The translations under genes were made by a program, and so were the position numbers. A DNA stretch of 64,000 nt from Oscarella lobularis (Eukaryota; Porifera; Homoscleromorpha; Homosclerophorida; Oscarellidae), in contig NC_089185.1 in NCBI RefSeq assembly GCF_947507565.1, positions 868,001 through 932,000 of the forward strand, in the 5' to 3' direction. A model generated the notes under the pieces. It ran no database searches. It was given only the letters and a program-made list of their open reading frames with translations, and was not told the origin of the DNA. Numbering within the stretch: position 1 is the stretch's first letter; each line of letters begins with the position of its first letter. Shown piece by piece: positions 10,914-22,348 of this stretch.

Positions 10914-12167
10914 ATGTCGGGTGCGTCAGCGCTCGATCCCAATGATACCTTCTTTCTCAATGAAAACGAATCTTGTGCATACAATGTTACAATGATGGAA
11001 CCTGTCGTCGACGACTTCTCCCTTGTGTACAAGATCATAATAGGAATTGCGTGGAGTGCGTTGGGAATTATTGGCCTCACAGGCAACGTCTCCATTCTCG
11101 TCGTTCTCTTCAAAGACAAAGGATTCAAACTGGCAAACACGTCGAACGTGCTTCTCGCCAATTTGGCCATTGTCGATCTCTTTTACTTCACCACGTCGCA
11201 TCCACTCACAATGTGGAACGCTCTTCGAGAGGGAACGTGGCGAGCGGGAGACGTCAGTTGTCAAGTGTCGGCCACCGTCAACACTCTCGTCTATCTCGTC
11301 GCAGCCTATTCTCTCGCTCTCATCAGCCTCGAAAAGCAACTCAATCTCGCCTATCCCGCCCGAGAAAAATCGTTCACGACAAAGACTGCATTGATTTCTC
11401 TTGCCTTTCTCTGGACATTCGCCTTCGTCTGCGCCATTCTGCCATTTTTCGGCCTAAACTCGTACGCGGCCTATCGAAACCCCATTGTTTGCGGACCGAA
11501 TCTCGACTTCAGCACCTGGCAGGTGATTGTCATGACCGCCGGTCTAATGGGCTCAGCTGCAATTATCTTCTACGCGCACATCCGAATGCTGATCACCGTG
11601 CTGCAATACAAGCGACGCGCACGACAGAGACAAATAGATGCGATCGAAATTCAGGAACGATACACGGCGGCGGCGTCTAGTGCGGCAGGAAGGGCGCCTA
11701 TTCCAACAGAATATTCCAACAAAAGCCCCATCAACAGCCCAATCAACAGCCCTAAACCTATGATTGCTGGAAGAAAATCTGTAAGACCCGGAACGGCCGC
11801 CTTTCAATGGCACTCGTTCAAAGAAAACGTACGCACGGCATTCACCGTCTTTCTCGTTGTCATTACCTACATCGTTGCCTTTCTTTTTGGCGCCGCAATG
11901 GGTACGTTTCTCAGTGTTATTTACAAGATCGAGTTGAAATCGTGTCGCTATCTCAAGGACGTCAACATGATCGTTTGGACGATTGTTATCATGCTCTACG
12001 CTTTCAACTTCGCCGCAAATCCTTACATCTACGGTCTCCGCAACAACGACGTCAACAAAGAATTCAAAGCGACGCTCAAGTTGTTGACGTCGCTACTGCC
12101 AAAAGTAGGACAAAAGAAACGAAACGGAGATCGCCCCAAACGCAATGAGACCACAGTGCGAGTGTGA
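10914..12167 (+). CDS. Class A (rhodopsin-like) G-protein-coupled receptor, intronless
   Basis: A 417-residue seven-helix receptor in one exon. Extracellular N-terminus with N-glycosylation sequons (NES, NVT). TM1 carries LTGNVSILVVLF (Asn1.50). TM2 carries LLANLAIVDLFYF (Asp2.50). The Cys before TM3 (GDVSCQV) and one in extracellular loop 2 (PIVCGP) can form the usual disulfide. The DRY box is replaced by LEKQLNLAYP, with Lys at 3.50. TM4 contains a Trp (FLWTFAF). Intracellular loop 3 is long, with tandem SPINSPINSPKP. TM6 lacks a CWxP motif. TM7 ends ANPYIYGL (NPxxY). The C-tail is basic. The ligand cannot be told; the general pattern is peptide-receptor or orphan-like. Being intronless among intron-rich neighbours suggests origin by retroposition or a lineage-specific GPCR expansion. 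Confidence 0.9.
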   Translation: MSGASALDPNDTFFLNENESCAYNVTMMEPVVDDFSLVYKIIIGIAWSALGIIGLTGNVSILVVLFKDKGFKLANTSNVLLANLAIVDLFYFTTSHPLTMWNALREGTWRAGDVSCQVSATVNTLVYLVAAYSLALISLEKQLNLAYPAREKSFTTKTALISLAFLWTFAFVCAILPFFGLNSYAAYRNPIVCGPNLDFSTWQVIVMTAGLMGSAAIIFYAHIRMLITVLQYKRRARQRQIDAIEIQERYTAAASSAAGRAPIPTEYSNKSPINSPINSPKPMIAGRKSVRPGTAAFQWHSFKENVRTAFTVFLVVITYIVAFLFGAAMGTFLSVIYKIELKSCRYLKDVNMIVWTIVIMLYAFNFAANPYIYGLRNNDVNKEFKATLKLLTSLLPKVGQKKRNGDRPKRNETTVRV

Positions 12168-12180
12168 AAGAAGCAACTGA

Positions 12181-12212
12181 AAGAAAGAAAGAAAGAAAGA
12201 AAGAAAGAAAAA
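12181..12212 (+). repeat. (AAAG)n microsatellite
   Basis: About eight tandem AAAG units immediately after the GPCR stop codon, in its presumed 3' UTR. Confidence 0.9.
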
Positions 12213-12599
12213 ATTTGTCCTAAACTTAGGATTAGCCTACCGTGGTGTATGTATCTAGCTTTGTGCTGCTCATGATGCTTTTAGTAGAATCTCGTCTCTC
12301 TCATCGCTAGACACAATGAGAAAGAGTCAAGATCGCCAAAATTCAAGCAAGGTGTCCTTCCGGCTCTCTATCGGACAATCGTTGGCAGACTACACTAAGC
12401 CTTCGTGTACTGAACTATACGAGCTAGAATCGCTCAAACGCACCGGGTTGGCGGAAAAATCGACATTTTATTATCACAGTAGGCTAAACGGCTCTACGCT
12501 GCCCGTAGCCTGCCTAGAACAGCGGGCAATCGTTCTCTGTCGGTTGGGAGGACATTTGCTCTTATCCGGGAGATTCGCATGCGTAGACAAAGATAAACG
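12213..12599. other. Intergenic, GPCR to MEAF6
   Basis: About 390 bases. One open frame crosses into the MEAF6 start region (to 12651) but has no family resemblance and overlaps a confident gene, so I do not call it. Presumed GPCR 3' UTR and MEAF6 promoter. Confidence 0.35.
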
Positions 12600-13645
12600 A
12601 TGTCTGGTGGTTCGCCGTCGGACGCGAAAACCGAGCTTGCCGAGCTCGTAAAAAATCGTGCCGAGCTTCAGGTGATCACGCGAACGATATCGTCGATAAC
12701 GACGTCGCGAGAGACTATTTCGTGCATTCGCTCGATGTTTGATATCAACTCTCTTTCGTTCGTGGCGGAAATTTGGCGCGTTTTAGGAAAATCTCGCCGC
12801 ACTCGAGCGTCAGATCTACGCTTTCGAAGGCAGCTATCTGGAAGACACTCTCACATACGGGAACATTATTCGAGGCTGGGACGGCTACTTGTCCAACAAG
12901 TGAGTCGAATTATTAACTTAGGCAGACGACGGTAAAGACGATGCGTGCAGACCGAGCAATCACAAAGGAGAAAGACGCAATCGAAAATTCAAAGAATCAG
13001 AACGTCTCTTCTCCAAATCATCAATAACGTCTCACTGTGTATGTGTAGAACGACTGCATAATTAGTTAAATAAATTATGACTACCTTGAAGTTGTCATAA
13101 TTTTGAGGTTGATTATATATACTTCTATATAGGCTAATAGCGTTCTTACGTCTGGTGAATTAAGCGATCGATCGGCGTTTCTTCACTCGCAAGACGGTAG
13201 TGGTGGCGGTGGCGGTGGCAGTAGTCATGACAATGAAACGCTGCCTACTCATGCTTTGAGTCGAGGTACTGATGAGGGTACCTCGCTAGCCACTCCCGTG
13301 CACGGGTCGGCAAGTCGCGGGGGAAGCAGCGATCCTCTTGAGTCGGCTGCTGTAGACGATTTTTCCGTCGTTTCCCATTCGCAAGGAATGCCTTTTCAGT
13401 CGCCCGATCACGGGCAGAGTCATAAACATCACAAAGGTTGACTCAGTTGGGTTCTGTACATGTCATCTATTGGCTTCTTCTGTGTATAGCTAATAAGAAG
13501 AAGAAGAGCAAACGTCATGGTCACAAAAGTGACGGCATTCCGAAACCAAAGAAGCACAAACCGAGGCCTCTCAGTGACGTGAGTGTGATTCACGCGTAGC
13601 TACCTTATCTTTCAACCTTTTTTCTTCTAGGAGTACGACGATTAA
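12600..13645 (+). CDS. MEAF6: MEAF6/Eaf6, subunit of MYST acetyltransferase complexes
   Basis: Scaffold subunit shared by NuA4/TIP60, HBO1 and MOZ/MORF complexes in the nucleus. Six exons: 12600-12671, 12787-12899, 12951-13028, 13133-13436, 13490-13578, 13631-13645. The conserved core is contiguous: [47 protein letters not shown], then [21 protein letters not shown]. The rest is low-complexity Gly/Ser linker, a [11 protein letters not shown] basic stretch and an acidic end, DEYDD. The linker (exon 4) is longer than in vertebrates. The C-terminal basic/acidic layout resembles human isoforms. The last exon codes for only four residues plus stop. Confidence 0.93.
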
Positions 13646-13744
13646 TGAAAAAAAATGTCGAACTCTCGTAGAAATAGAAAGTGGGCGGGACATAATATAG
13701 AAATTGAATGCGCGTGCTCTTGCTTGGAAGATTTTACTATCAAC

Positions 13745-15498
13745 ATGAGTCTTTCTCTCTTGGCCTTTGTCGCTTTTTGCGCCGCGTGCAATGCCTTAGA
13801 TAATGGACTAGCTCGCTCTCCTCCCAGTGAGGCTGTAGGATCGTTCGCGAGTCCCTTTCTTGAGCTGATTTTGTCTCCATGCAGTGGGATGGAACACGTA
13901 CAACTTTTTCAAAAGGAATTACAACGAGGCCGTTATCATAGAAACTGCACAGGCCCTTGTAGAGACCGGAATGAGAGATCGCGGCTATGTGTACGTGAAC
14001 ATTGATGGAGGTTGGTGGGAAGGAGTAGGCACCGGAACAGCGATCAGAAATTCTTCGGGGTACCTGGAGGTCCGTGAGCCGTTACATACTTTAAATTTGT
14101 GCTACGGTGCGATGCCTCGTTCCTAGTATGACAAGAAGCGATTTCCGTCCGGAATGTTGGCTATTTCAAACTATATTCACAGCTTGGATTTAAAGTTTGG
14201 GTCAGCAGTTTTTCTATTTCCTAGTGTAGCATTAGATCAATGAAGAGAGCTTTAGCATGTATACGGATGCCGGTGAACGATTTTGTAATCGAGACAAAAA
14301 CGCCAGCCAGGTACATATAGCAACGTTCAAGATGCACATAAGACAATTGCATGTAAGGGGCACGAGACTCAAGATGCTGAACTATTCGCTTCGTGGGGAG
14401 CTGACTACGTCAAAGTTGATGCTTGCAGAACTACAGTACAACTCGCAGGTGTAGGACTGTTCAATGTAGCATCCTTGCCCGGCTTAGGAGAGTCCCGAAA
14501 TTCTAATGAATCGATGGAAGAATGCCCTCAATGCCACGAAAAGACCAATGGTCTTTTCAAATTGCCTCAACAACTGCACCCTCGTTCCTAACACGTGGCA
14601 CTCGTGGTGTCCTGGTAAATCTTCTTGTTCTTTCTACTTTTAGCTAACGCTATCTCTGCAGTTGACTCCAATCTGTGGCGAACTTGCGAAGATATAGACA
14701 ACAATTGGGAAGCAGTCATGACAAATCTCGATTCAGTAGCAAACGCCGGAAAGAAAGGAGCTCCAGGAGGGTGGAACGATCCAGGAAAGTTGCCAGACGA
14801 ACGTCGTTGAATCAATAGTAAATTCGTAACCCAAATTCAGATATGCTGGAAGTGGGAAATCCTGGTCTGTCCGTCATAGAAAGCAGATCGCACTTCAGTC
14901 TCTGGTGCATAACATCAGCCCCGCTCATAGCGGGCAATGACATACGAAATATGACAAAGGTGGTGATAATTGATAATCCAGAGAACGCGTTCAAAATGCT
15001 TTCATTGCGTGTAGGATATCACTGAAATTCTGACGAATGCAGAAGCAATTCGTATCAATCAGGAATACGCCGGTAACGCCGGGCAGCGCGTGCATACTAC
15101 TTCTACGACTGAGGTACGTTTTCACAGAGGGCAAGACATCTTCATGAGATCCCTGCTTCCCTCCCCCTCTACTTCCCATAGATTTGGTACAAACCTCTCC
15201 CAAACAGTGAACACGCGGTGATTCTATTCAATCGCGCGGGCAAAACGTCGACAACGATCACAGCATCGTGGAAACTCTTCAACCTAGAAGACAAAACAGA
15301 ATGCAAAGCAACAAACATTTGGAATCAAACCGAAGTGGAGATCAAAGTTAGTGATCACATTCAAAGGTGAACACAGAGAGGACTGCCTCTCCCTCACTCG
15401 CTCGCTTGCTTGCTTTGCTCACCGTGTGTTCAATCTCCAATTTTAGGAGCGTCGGTGTTCACGACGTGGCTTTTTTCAGACTAACTGACTGCACGTAA
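13745..15498 (+). CDS. GH27 alpha-galactosidase / alpha-N-acetylgalactosaminidase
   Basis: Secreted or lysosomal glycoside hydrolase removing terminal alpha-galactosyl groups. The signal peptide MSLSLLAFVAFCAACNA is followed by LARSPPMGWNTYNFF, joined across the first intron. Later blocks: VNIDGGWWEG, MYTDAGERFC, the catalytic nucleophile region YVKVDACRTT (Asp), ALNATKRPMVFS, WRTCEDIDNNW (acid/base Asp), GGWNDP-DMLEVGNPGLS, SLWCITSAPLIAGNDIR and INQEYAGNAGQR, then a beta-sandwich C-terminal domain. About ten exons. The GGWNDP|DMLEVG join spans 14785-14840 and needs a GA-AG intron, because no GT site keeps frame. Whether it prefers galactose or GalNAc cannot be told. One 37-bp intron (about 14455-14491) is unusually short. 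Convergent with CSTF2. Confidence 0.9.
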
Positions 15499-15573
15499 CG
15501 TGTTATGAAGAGACAAAGACGGCAGTGACACTAAATGGCTTGCTGTTCCTTTAGAGTGGTGGAGATAGCATTT

Positions 15574-17484
15574 CTAGTTTCCTAGTCCAGTGCTTCTTGC
15601 TATTTGAGTCTTCAACGATATGATGCTCTGTCTCTGGTCGAGCGGCAGAGAGGCAATTTGTTCATCAGAGAGACTAAGCACTTGCATAATCAGAGCGGCC
15701 TACCCAGAAAACGTACATGAGGAGGAGCGAACGAGCCACTGAAGTCGAAGATACTTACCTTTTCTTGTTCTCCTGATTCCAATTGATCTAAAAGAAGAAG
15801 AAACATTATTAGACTCGGTTTCATCAGAAGTCCAATAAGAGGGACTTTCCAACGCGTGGCGTCAGATTACTAAAGATAACGTCTTTCCTCCTCTGGCGAT
15901 TTCACCGCTACGATTAAGCATGTGATGCCACAATTTGGCAAGTCAAGACATCTCAATTGACTCGCCCTAAAGTCTGGCATTCCATCGCTCTCGTCTGCGT
16001 TTACGGCGTCGAGCCATAAGCCCGGCCAGGATCCAATAAAAGATCCCCGACAAGGAGCCCGCCGCCAAGATTAACAGACAACAATGAAACACCAAAGTCC
16101 ATTGCCGCAGCTTTTCATCCCGTGCTCATTCGAATTACTTCTAAACATCCTACCATGATCTCACCTGGTCTAACAGGAGCAGGACGAGGAGCAGGAGGAG
16201 GAGCAGGAGGAGCAGGAGCCTGAGGGGGAGGAGGTGCCAGATCCCGTTCCCTTTCCCTTTCAGACCTCGGCATGCCAACTGCTCTTGGGTCCGAAGGTCT
16301 TACTGGGCCACCAAGAGACGAACCCATCATAGGACCTGGTTGGCTATTGGGCGGTTGTATCGGTGGTTCCTATACGAAGACGGCAGCTAAAAGGGTGGAT
16401 ATATAGGATAAAGAAGGTGCTTGACCCTGTGATATTGTTGAGGTGGCGGCGGCGGCGGCGCTCTCGGTCTCTGTTTCTCGCGTTCGCGAGGCGGCGGAGG
16501 TCTTTCTACTAGGGAAGTGATTTGGGGGTGCGGTTGCAATTCTGAGTAAGGTTTGTGAAGAATAGCCTATGGAAGAAGAGCCCCTTCGATGAGAACGTCA
16601 ACTGCGGCGATTGGGGCACTCACGTCGGCCACTTTGGGGTCAATGATTCGCATGATGAGTTGGGCTTGGAGGAGGGCGTAGGCGAGTTGAGGATTCTGTA
16701 GCAACATGCGACGAGCGTCCTCCGGATTCTCTCGAATGCAAAGCTAAGAGAACACGAACTGATTAACTAACGAAGCTTTTCGCGAGAAAATACTTTCATC
16801 TGCTTCATCAATTCATACATCTGTTCAGGAGGGAGACTCGCCATCGCTTTCTTTATAGCATCTGGAGCCTCTTCGGGAGCAACGGGCGGCCCATATACAG
16901 ACGGCTACGTATAAAACTCAACATTATTAAATTTTTAATTAAATAATCTAATTAGGTTTCATAGTAACCGAATATTCGCACCTCTTGCGAACCGATTCCC
17001 TGCGAGGAAGGAGGCGGCGGCTGAGACGGAAAGGAAGCGTCTTGAAAGCGATCGACTTCCATGGGAAGCGGATCGCGCTCGCTTCGCGACACCATCGGGA
17101 TCGGGCCCCCGCCGCGTTCGCTCGCCGCTCCGTCGACGCGCAACGATCGTCCGCTCAACGGGTAGCCGTTTATGTTGCGAATCGCGCTCGCCGCCGTTTC
17201 GGCGTCTTCGTACTCGCAGAAGCCGTAGCCTTTCGGCTTGCCGCTGTCGCGATCGTATACGAGTCTATTTGGGGAGGAGAAGGATGAGAACGATGGCGGG
17301 AAGCGATTGCGTTTCGGACCGAAAACTGACGACGGGGCCCGCTTCGGAGAATATGTCTTTTAGCTTTTCTTCCGTTGCATCGTAGGGAATATTTCCAACT
17401 AGATAATGCAATGAGGCGCGCTGACGCTTGTAAGGCGGCGGAATCCTCACCGAAAACCGACTTCAAGTTCTTGGGTGCTGCCAT
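15574..17484 (-). CDS. CSTF2: Cleavage stimulation factor subunit 2 (CstF-64)
   Basis: Binds the GU-rich element downstream of poly(A) sites. N-terminal RRM: RNP2-type [19 protein letters not shown] across intron 1, GPVVSFR, and RNP1-type [14 protein letters not shown], ending [12 protein letters not shown]. Then the hinge that binds CSTF3/symplekin: [39 protein letters not shown] and MRIIDP. A long Pro/Arg/Glu-rich low-complexity part follows (runs of [11 protein letters not shown] and SERERERD). The C-terminal three-helix domain that contacts PCF11 closes the chain: [22 protein letters not shown], then [10 protein letters not shown] and ARSTG. All parts of the vertebrate architecture are present except an obvious MEARA-type repeat. 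Multiple short introns. Start ATG at 17484; PHPT1 diverges 63 bp away. Confidence 0.93.
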
Positions 17485-17547
17485 CTTTAGCGCGCTAGCT
17501 AGCCACTAAGAAGTAAGAACAAACAGCTACAAACAGAGAACACTGCA
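17485..17547. promoter_or_regulatory. Bidirectional promoter, CSTF2 / PHPT1
   Basis: Sixty-three bases between divergent ATGs. No TATA box is visible. Called from layout. Confidence 0.5.
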
Positions 17548-18005
17548 ATGGTGGAAGAAAGGCTCGAAGCTGTACCTGACGTCGAGATAGAGGAGGGCCG
17601 TTTTAAGTACGTACTGATTAAAGTGTCTGGGGATGGAACGAGCAAGTTCATCGTCAGAGGGTACAACTTCGCATCTTATCACGGTGAAAGCCTGGGTCGT
17701 TAGAAATAATGAATTTGATGAATTAAATTAGCTGACGTATACGAGCGCGTAGAGCCAGGCATCAGAGCGTTGGGACTATCATGCGATTGCGTGGGCGGTG
17801 GCAGAATTTTGCACGAAGCAGCAGAAAAGAAAATTCTTGTCTACGGATATTCAATGGTGCAGCTACTCTACATGTAGGCAATCTTCTCTAACATCCGTCT
17901 CGTACGTAGGGATTTGGCAAGGCCGATCACTCGATTACCGTGGAGAAACTAAAGACATACTACCCAAACTATGAAAGCATAACGTTTAGCAACGAGGGAT
18001 ACTAA
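17548..18005 (+). CDS. PHPT1: 14 kDa phosphohistidine phosphatase
   Basis: Dephosphorylates phosphohistidine and phospholysine in the cytosol. Three exons: 17548-17683, 17732-17856, 17910-18005, giving about 118 residues, close to the family norm of 125. Key blocks: VPDVEIEEGRFKYVLIKV, FIVRGYNFASYHADVYERV (the His in SYHAD is the catalytic His53 equivalent), LSCDCVGGGRI, KKILVYGYSMGFGKADHSIT and the end block TVEKLKTYYPNYE followed by NEGY. The substrate-binding Arg/Lys positions appear conserved. WAVE follows on the same strand after about 147 bp. Confidence 0.95.
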
Positions 18006-18152
18006 GTGTCTTTTTTTGTGGCTGCTACTATATTTGACCAAATTCTTCGAAGGGGAGGGGTCTAGACGCACGCTAGTCATCAAAGACCCGTCATCTTCGT
18101 TACCTTCCTAAGCCAAAGAGCTCTTGTTAGAGACAAACCGGACAATCCGACA

Positions 18153-19585
18153 ATGCCACTGGTCAAGAGACAAGTCGAGCCGATCTACGTGAGTCGTACG
18201 AAGCTCGACAAATCGGTGAAAAACGAACTGGAAGGCGTCGCGGCGAATACGCTCGCGGGCGTCATTCGCCAGCTGAGCAGCCTGTCGAAACACGCCGAGA
18301 ACGTCTTCACGGAGCTCTTCAACGAGTCGAGCGCGCACGTACAGCGCTACAAGACGCTGAAAACGAAAGTGGACCACCTGACGGGCAAACTGAAGGAGAT
18401 GAAATCGCGCAACTATTCGGGTGAGTTCTCCCGCTCGCGCTGACACCGAGACGAACGCTCGTACTCTAGCGAACGTTGGCGACTTGACGACGCAGCACTA
18501 CCAGTCTCCGGTTCGTGTGGACCATCAGATTCTTTCTCGCGATTCGCTTCCGGCGGCGTTGCGCGAGCTCTACGACACGGCGTGCTTCAAGCCGCCGCCG
18601 CTCGAACTGCTCGATCCGCTGCGCGAAGACGGGCGAAATTCGTTGAAATACTTCACCGATCCCAATCACTTTTTCGAGCAGTGGTCGAGCGAGATGAAGA
18701 AGCAGGTCGAAGAGAAACGAAAGAAGAGAGTGAGCCGGAACTCCCTCCCTCCCTCCCTCCCTCCCTCCCTCCCGTTGCCGCCCAATATTTTAAAAATGTG
18801 ATTTCGGATTGTGATATTTTTAGCACGAACGCGGCGTTCATCGTCATCATCATCACGGCGGCGGGACGTCTACGACTCGCGTTCGAAAAGTGAAGAAGAA
18901 GCAGTTTGCCGCCGTGGACAAAGAATTCGCCGAGCGACCCACTGGCAATGGATCCGTTCGGCCAGTGTCGTTTGTCGAAGTGCCAACGAATCCGCCACCT
19001 CCGCCACCTGGAGTTCCTCCTGTCACAAGTACTACAGATGAAGAAGGAAGGAAGATATCAAAGCCAAGTGTTCCTCCTCCTCCTCCGCCCCCTGGCCCTC
19101 CAGGTGGCCCGCCGCCACCGCCGCCGCCACCTCCTCCGCCTGGCGTGCCTAGTGGCCCTCCGCCACCGCCGCCGCCGCCACCACCGGGAGTACCTGCCCC
19201 TCCTCCACCTCCTCCACCAAGTGTTCCCAGTGTTCCCAGTGTTCCCAGTGTTCCCGGAGTTCCCGGTGTTCCTGCTCCTCCACCGCCGCCTGGGCCTTCT
19301 CTTCCGTCGTCGCCACCTCCTCCACCTCCGCCTGAAATTCAGGTGAGCAGTTCTGCTGCTCCGACTATTGCTCCTTCCGATTCTCGCGGTGATCTTCTCT
19401 CGGCTATATTGGCTGGAAAGAAATTGAGAAGAGTCGAGGCAAGTAGTCGAGAGGATAAAAAGAAGGAGGAGGTGTTTGGTGCTGGCGGAGGTGGAGTGGC
19501 CGCGATTTTGGCTAGGAGGATTGCCGTCGAAGGCAGTGACTCAGAAGGTGAATCAGATTGGACAGATGATGAGGAATGGGACTGA
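18153..19585 (+). CDS. WASF: WAVE/WASF actin-nucleation promoting factor
   Basis: Activates Arp2/3 downstream of Rac as part of the WAVE regulatory complex. Exons 18153-18420, 18470-18729 and 18824-19585. The WAVE homology domain is at the N-terminus: MPLVKRQVEP, VKNELEGV, IRQLSSLSKHAENVFTELFNE. Then REDGRNSLKYFTDPNHFFEQW, corresponding to the conserved YFTNPSYFFDLW region. A long polyproline stretch (about 18980-19340) can bind profilin/SH3 proteins and includes tandem VPSVPSVPSVPGVPGVP. The WH2 domain is SRGDLLSAILAGKKLRRVE, the central helix GVAAILARRIAVE, and the acidic tail ends DWTDDEEWD with its Trp. A single WASF gene fits a non-bilaterian animal. A basic His/Arg/Lys stretch opens exon 3. 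Confidence 0.95.
18741..18773 (+). repeat. (CTCC)n microsatellite in a WAVE intron
   Basis: About eight CTCC units form a pure polypyrimidine tract inside the second WAVE intron, just after the donor site. Confidence 0.9.
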
Positions 19586-19919
19586 TCATGTCTGAAGCTT
19601 GAAATTGGATTGCTTTCTGACCGCACTTTGGATTGTGCCTTTTTTTCTAATAGTTTGTTATTGCCTGTGCATGCATACTGACCATACAGTAGTCATGCCC
19701 AATGTTTTTTGAGTGTTTACCTGTACATACATGCGTTGTATTTGCCCACACTTCCGACTGTAGTTCAGATCATTCTCCGCTTTGGGAAAGCTTTTGCTGA
19801 CTTGACGTTGCCGTAACTTTGAAAGCGTTGACTCGTCGCCACAATTGTCTTCAGAGATGAACAACAAAAGACAATCACGTCTCTTCTCTTTGCCTTGTCA
19901 AATGGCACATGCAGTTAGT

Positions 19920-21559
19920 TTACCTGACGTCTCTCTGAGACGAATTCGTTTTTTCCAAGCGAGCCTCCAAGTCGCTTTCTAATTCCTCCATTTTATCTTG
20001 CAAAAAGTCGTTGTGTTTTAGGAGCTTTTGAATGTGAGCCTTCGTCCAAGAACGTTACGTCAAAGCCACGGTCTAGTATCCATATCAGCGTACCTCTGTT
20101 TCCTTGAGACAATGCTCCAATCTTACACATTCGAGAGACGGCACCATTTTATGATACAAATGACGTTGGATGTCACTTAAGTCTTCCATCTTTTGGTACA
20201 ACTGTAGAGGAAGATCAGCTCTCGTCTGCACCAATAAAAATATGAACCAACTTCTTTGTGAAGACGTTCAACGGTGGCTGGTAAATCTCTCTCTCCCTTC
20301 GTCGACGTTCGCAATCGCCCCGCTGTTATTGTTCTGTACGTCATGGCTGTTGCAGGTTTCTCACCTTTGGCTGCATCACCCAATAAATCATTTAAGCAAT
20401 CGCACGTTTGCTTCTTACTTGACTCCGCTGTACTCATGTCCAGGGTCTTTTCTTTGGCCTCCACTTCCCTCTGAAGTTCTTCCCGAAGCCTTGAAATTGA
20501 TACGTGAGCAGGCAAGCGTGTCATTGAACTGGCAAAACAACCTATCATTTTCAAGCAAGAGTTCTTTTGCCTTCGCTTCCAGAGATTCCACTGTTCTCTT
20601 CACAGAATCCACTGTCTATTCAACAATAATGAATGCACTTAGACAGGGTGCTTGCGCTGGCACATACTGAAGTCTTTTGTGGAAACTCCTTAGTCTTCAA
20701 CACTTCAATATGGTCAGTCTGTTGACTAAGTCTTTGAGCGTCCAGCAAATATGACACGTGCTCATCATAGGCATTCTGTATGCAAAAAACCAATGCAATA
20801 AACGCGACCCTCAAAACGTTTCAAAATCAACTTTAATTCTGCTCAGAAGACTGCCAAATGTTTCGTTAGCATCGGCAATCCGGCTGAATGCGTCACTAAA
20901 TGTTCGAAGACCCTGATAGCTTGGCCGCTTTGATGTTTTCTAATAGATTAAGTCACATGAGCGCTTCGTGTTTGTCACAATGATTTTCCGACGTAACTCA
21001 CTCGCTCCAGGCTCCGCCTTACTTCCATTACCCCGTCCGTCTCGCGCAAGGCCTTTCGCTGATGGACGCGCCCCCGCGCTATCACATCGACGTCGAGTTG
21101 CTCGAGCCGTTTTAGCTGATCGTTTTTCCTCACTTCTCGAGCGAGCGGCTCGACGAAATTGGCCGCTCCCGTCGACCTTCGCACCATTATCGTCGTTTCA
21201 GGCGAGAGAAAAAAGCGTTCTTCGGGAGACGACTGTCGAACGGGCGACGAAGACGAAGAATTCGAGAATCCTCTCGAAAATTCGCCGTTTAGCGCTGGAA
21301 GCGTTGCGAAATCAACAGACGATCCTTTTCGGGCAACGCGCATTGGAATGGTAGCGGCGAGGAGAGGAGATCGACGTTGTTTTGGCCGAGAAACGCCGTC
21401 GTGCGACGTGGCGCTACTTCGCCATCGCTGGCGTCGAGTTTCGTCGCTGCTTCCTGGTCGGCGTAAGTTGTTTTCGTTCAAATGACCCGAGCAGTAGACT
21501 TTCACGTCTCTGCGATGGTCGAGAGACGCTCTTTCGAGGACGTCGCGGAGTCGCGACAT
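19920..21559 (-). CDS. Coiled-coil protein with TSNAXIP1_N-like segment (C6orf118-like?)
   Basis: Not firmly recognised. Start ATG at 21559. Exon 1 (to about 21000) is Ser/Arg-rich and low-complexity, then becomes helical (DQLKRLEQLDVDVIARGRVHQ). The following exons contain FSDAFSRIADANETFGSLLSRIK joined to NAYDEHVSYLLDAQ. This resembles, from memory, the N-terminal domain shared by TSNAXIP1 and C6orf118-type proteins. Downstream exons are heptad-rich (SVKRTVESLEAKAKELL, LREELQREVEAKEKTL, QKLLKHNDFLQDKMEELESD). The stop may be at 19920, or a donor there could lead to one more exon near 19785-19850. Exons in the middle (about 20170-20400) are uncertain. The family is often linked to cilia or sperm, but function here is unknown. 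Convergent with WAVE. Confidence 0.5.
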
Positions 21560-21705
21560 AACTACGTACGGGACGTTTCAGTTGCTAACCGGATACGTGA
21601 TGCACTACACTACAAGGTAGTAAGCGAAAAAGTAGGTAAAAGGTAGTGGATGCACGCTAATTGTTTCCAAGCAATAATGAAAGGCTCTCTTGCCAAATGG
21701 AAGTT

Positions 21706-22317
21706 TCACTTCCAATTGTTTGCAGCTGCAGCTGCAGCAACATATGAAGGTGGCCAATAATAATATGCAGCAGCCTGTGATGCTGTTGGCACATCTACCA
21801 CTCCTTCCTCTTTCTTTCCTCCGTCACCTTGCGGCAGAATCGCTGCTATATCTGCCAATTGAATGATAGGAGCAAGGTCGGCTGAACTGGTGGTGGTCGC
21901 TACAGTAGGATTCGTCCCCAGGGACGACATGGCTGCCTGTACGTACACCGCCCCCCCACTCTCACCTCCACCGGACGCCCTCGGAGACTCCGATCTCAAC
22001 TGATCCTGAGCAATTCTCGAAATCAATTCCAAACCGTTGAGATTCTGAACATTTTCTGGGGTCGGCATGGAAACCGCTCCGCCCCCATCACTGGTCTTCA
22101 AAACCGCAGCAGGTAGGACGAACGACGCTGGTGCGCTGACGGCGAGCTTTGCGTCGTTCCGACGCCCGTTCGGCGGCGGCGGCGGCGCGCGCTTCTCCAA
22201 GTGCTCGACGAGCCGCGCCACGATGCCGTCGGCGGCGACGTCGAACTTTTCCTCGTCGACGAGAAAGCGCTTCGCTTCGGCAATACAATGCCGAAAACCG
22301 TACCAACGATAGTCGTC

Positions 22318-22348
<31 letters not shown>

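Noticed and set aside
12316-12651. 111-codon open frame upstream of MEAF6
   Set aside because: It runs through the MEAF6 start in another frame, has no family resemblance and no splice logic.
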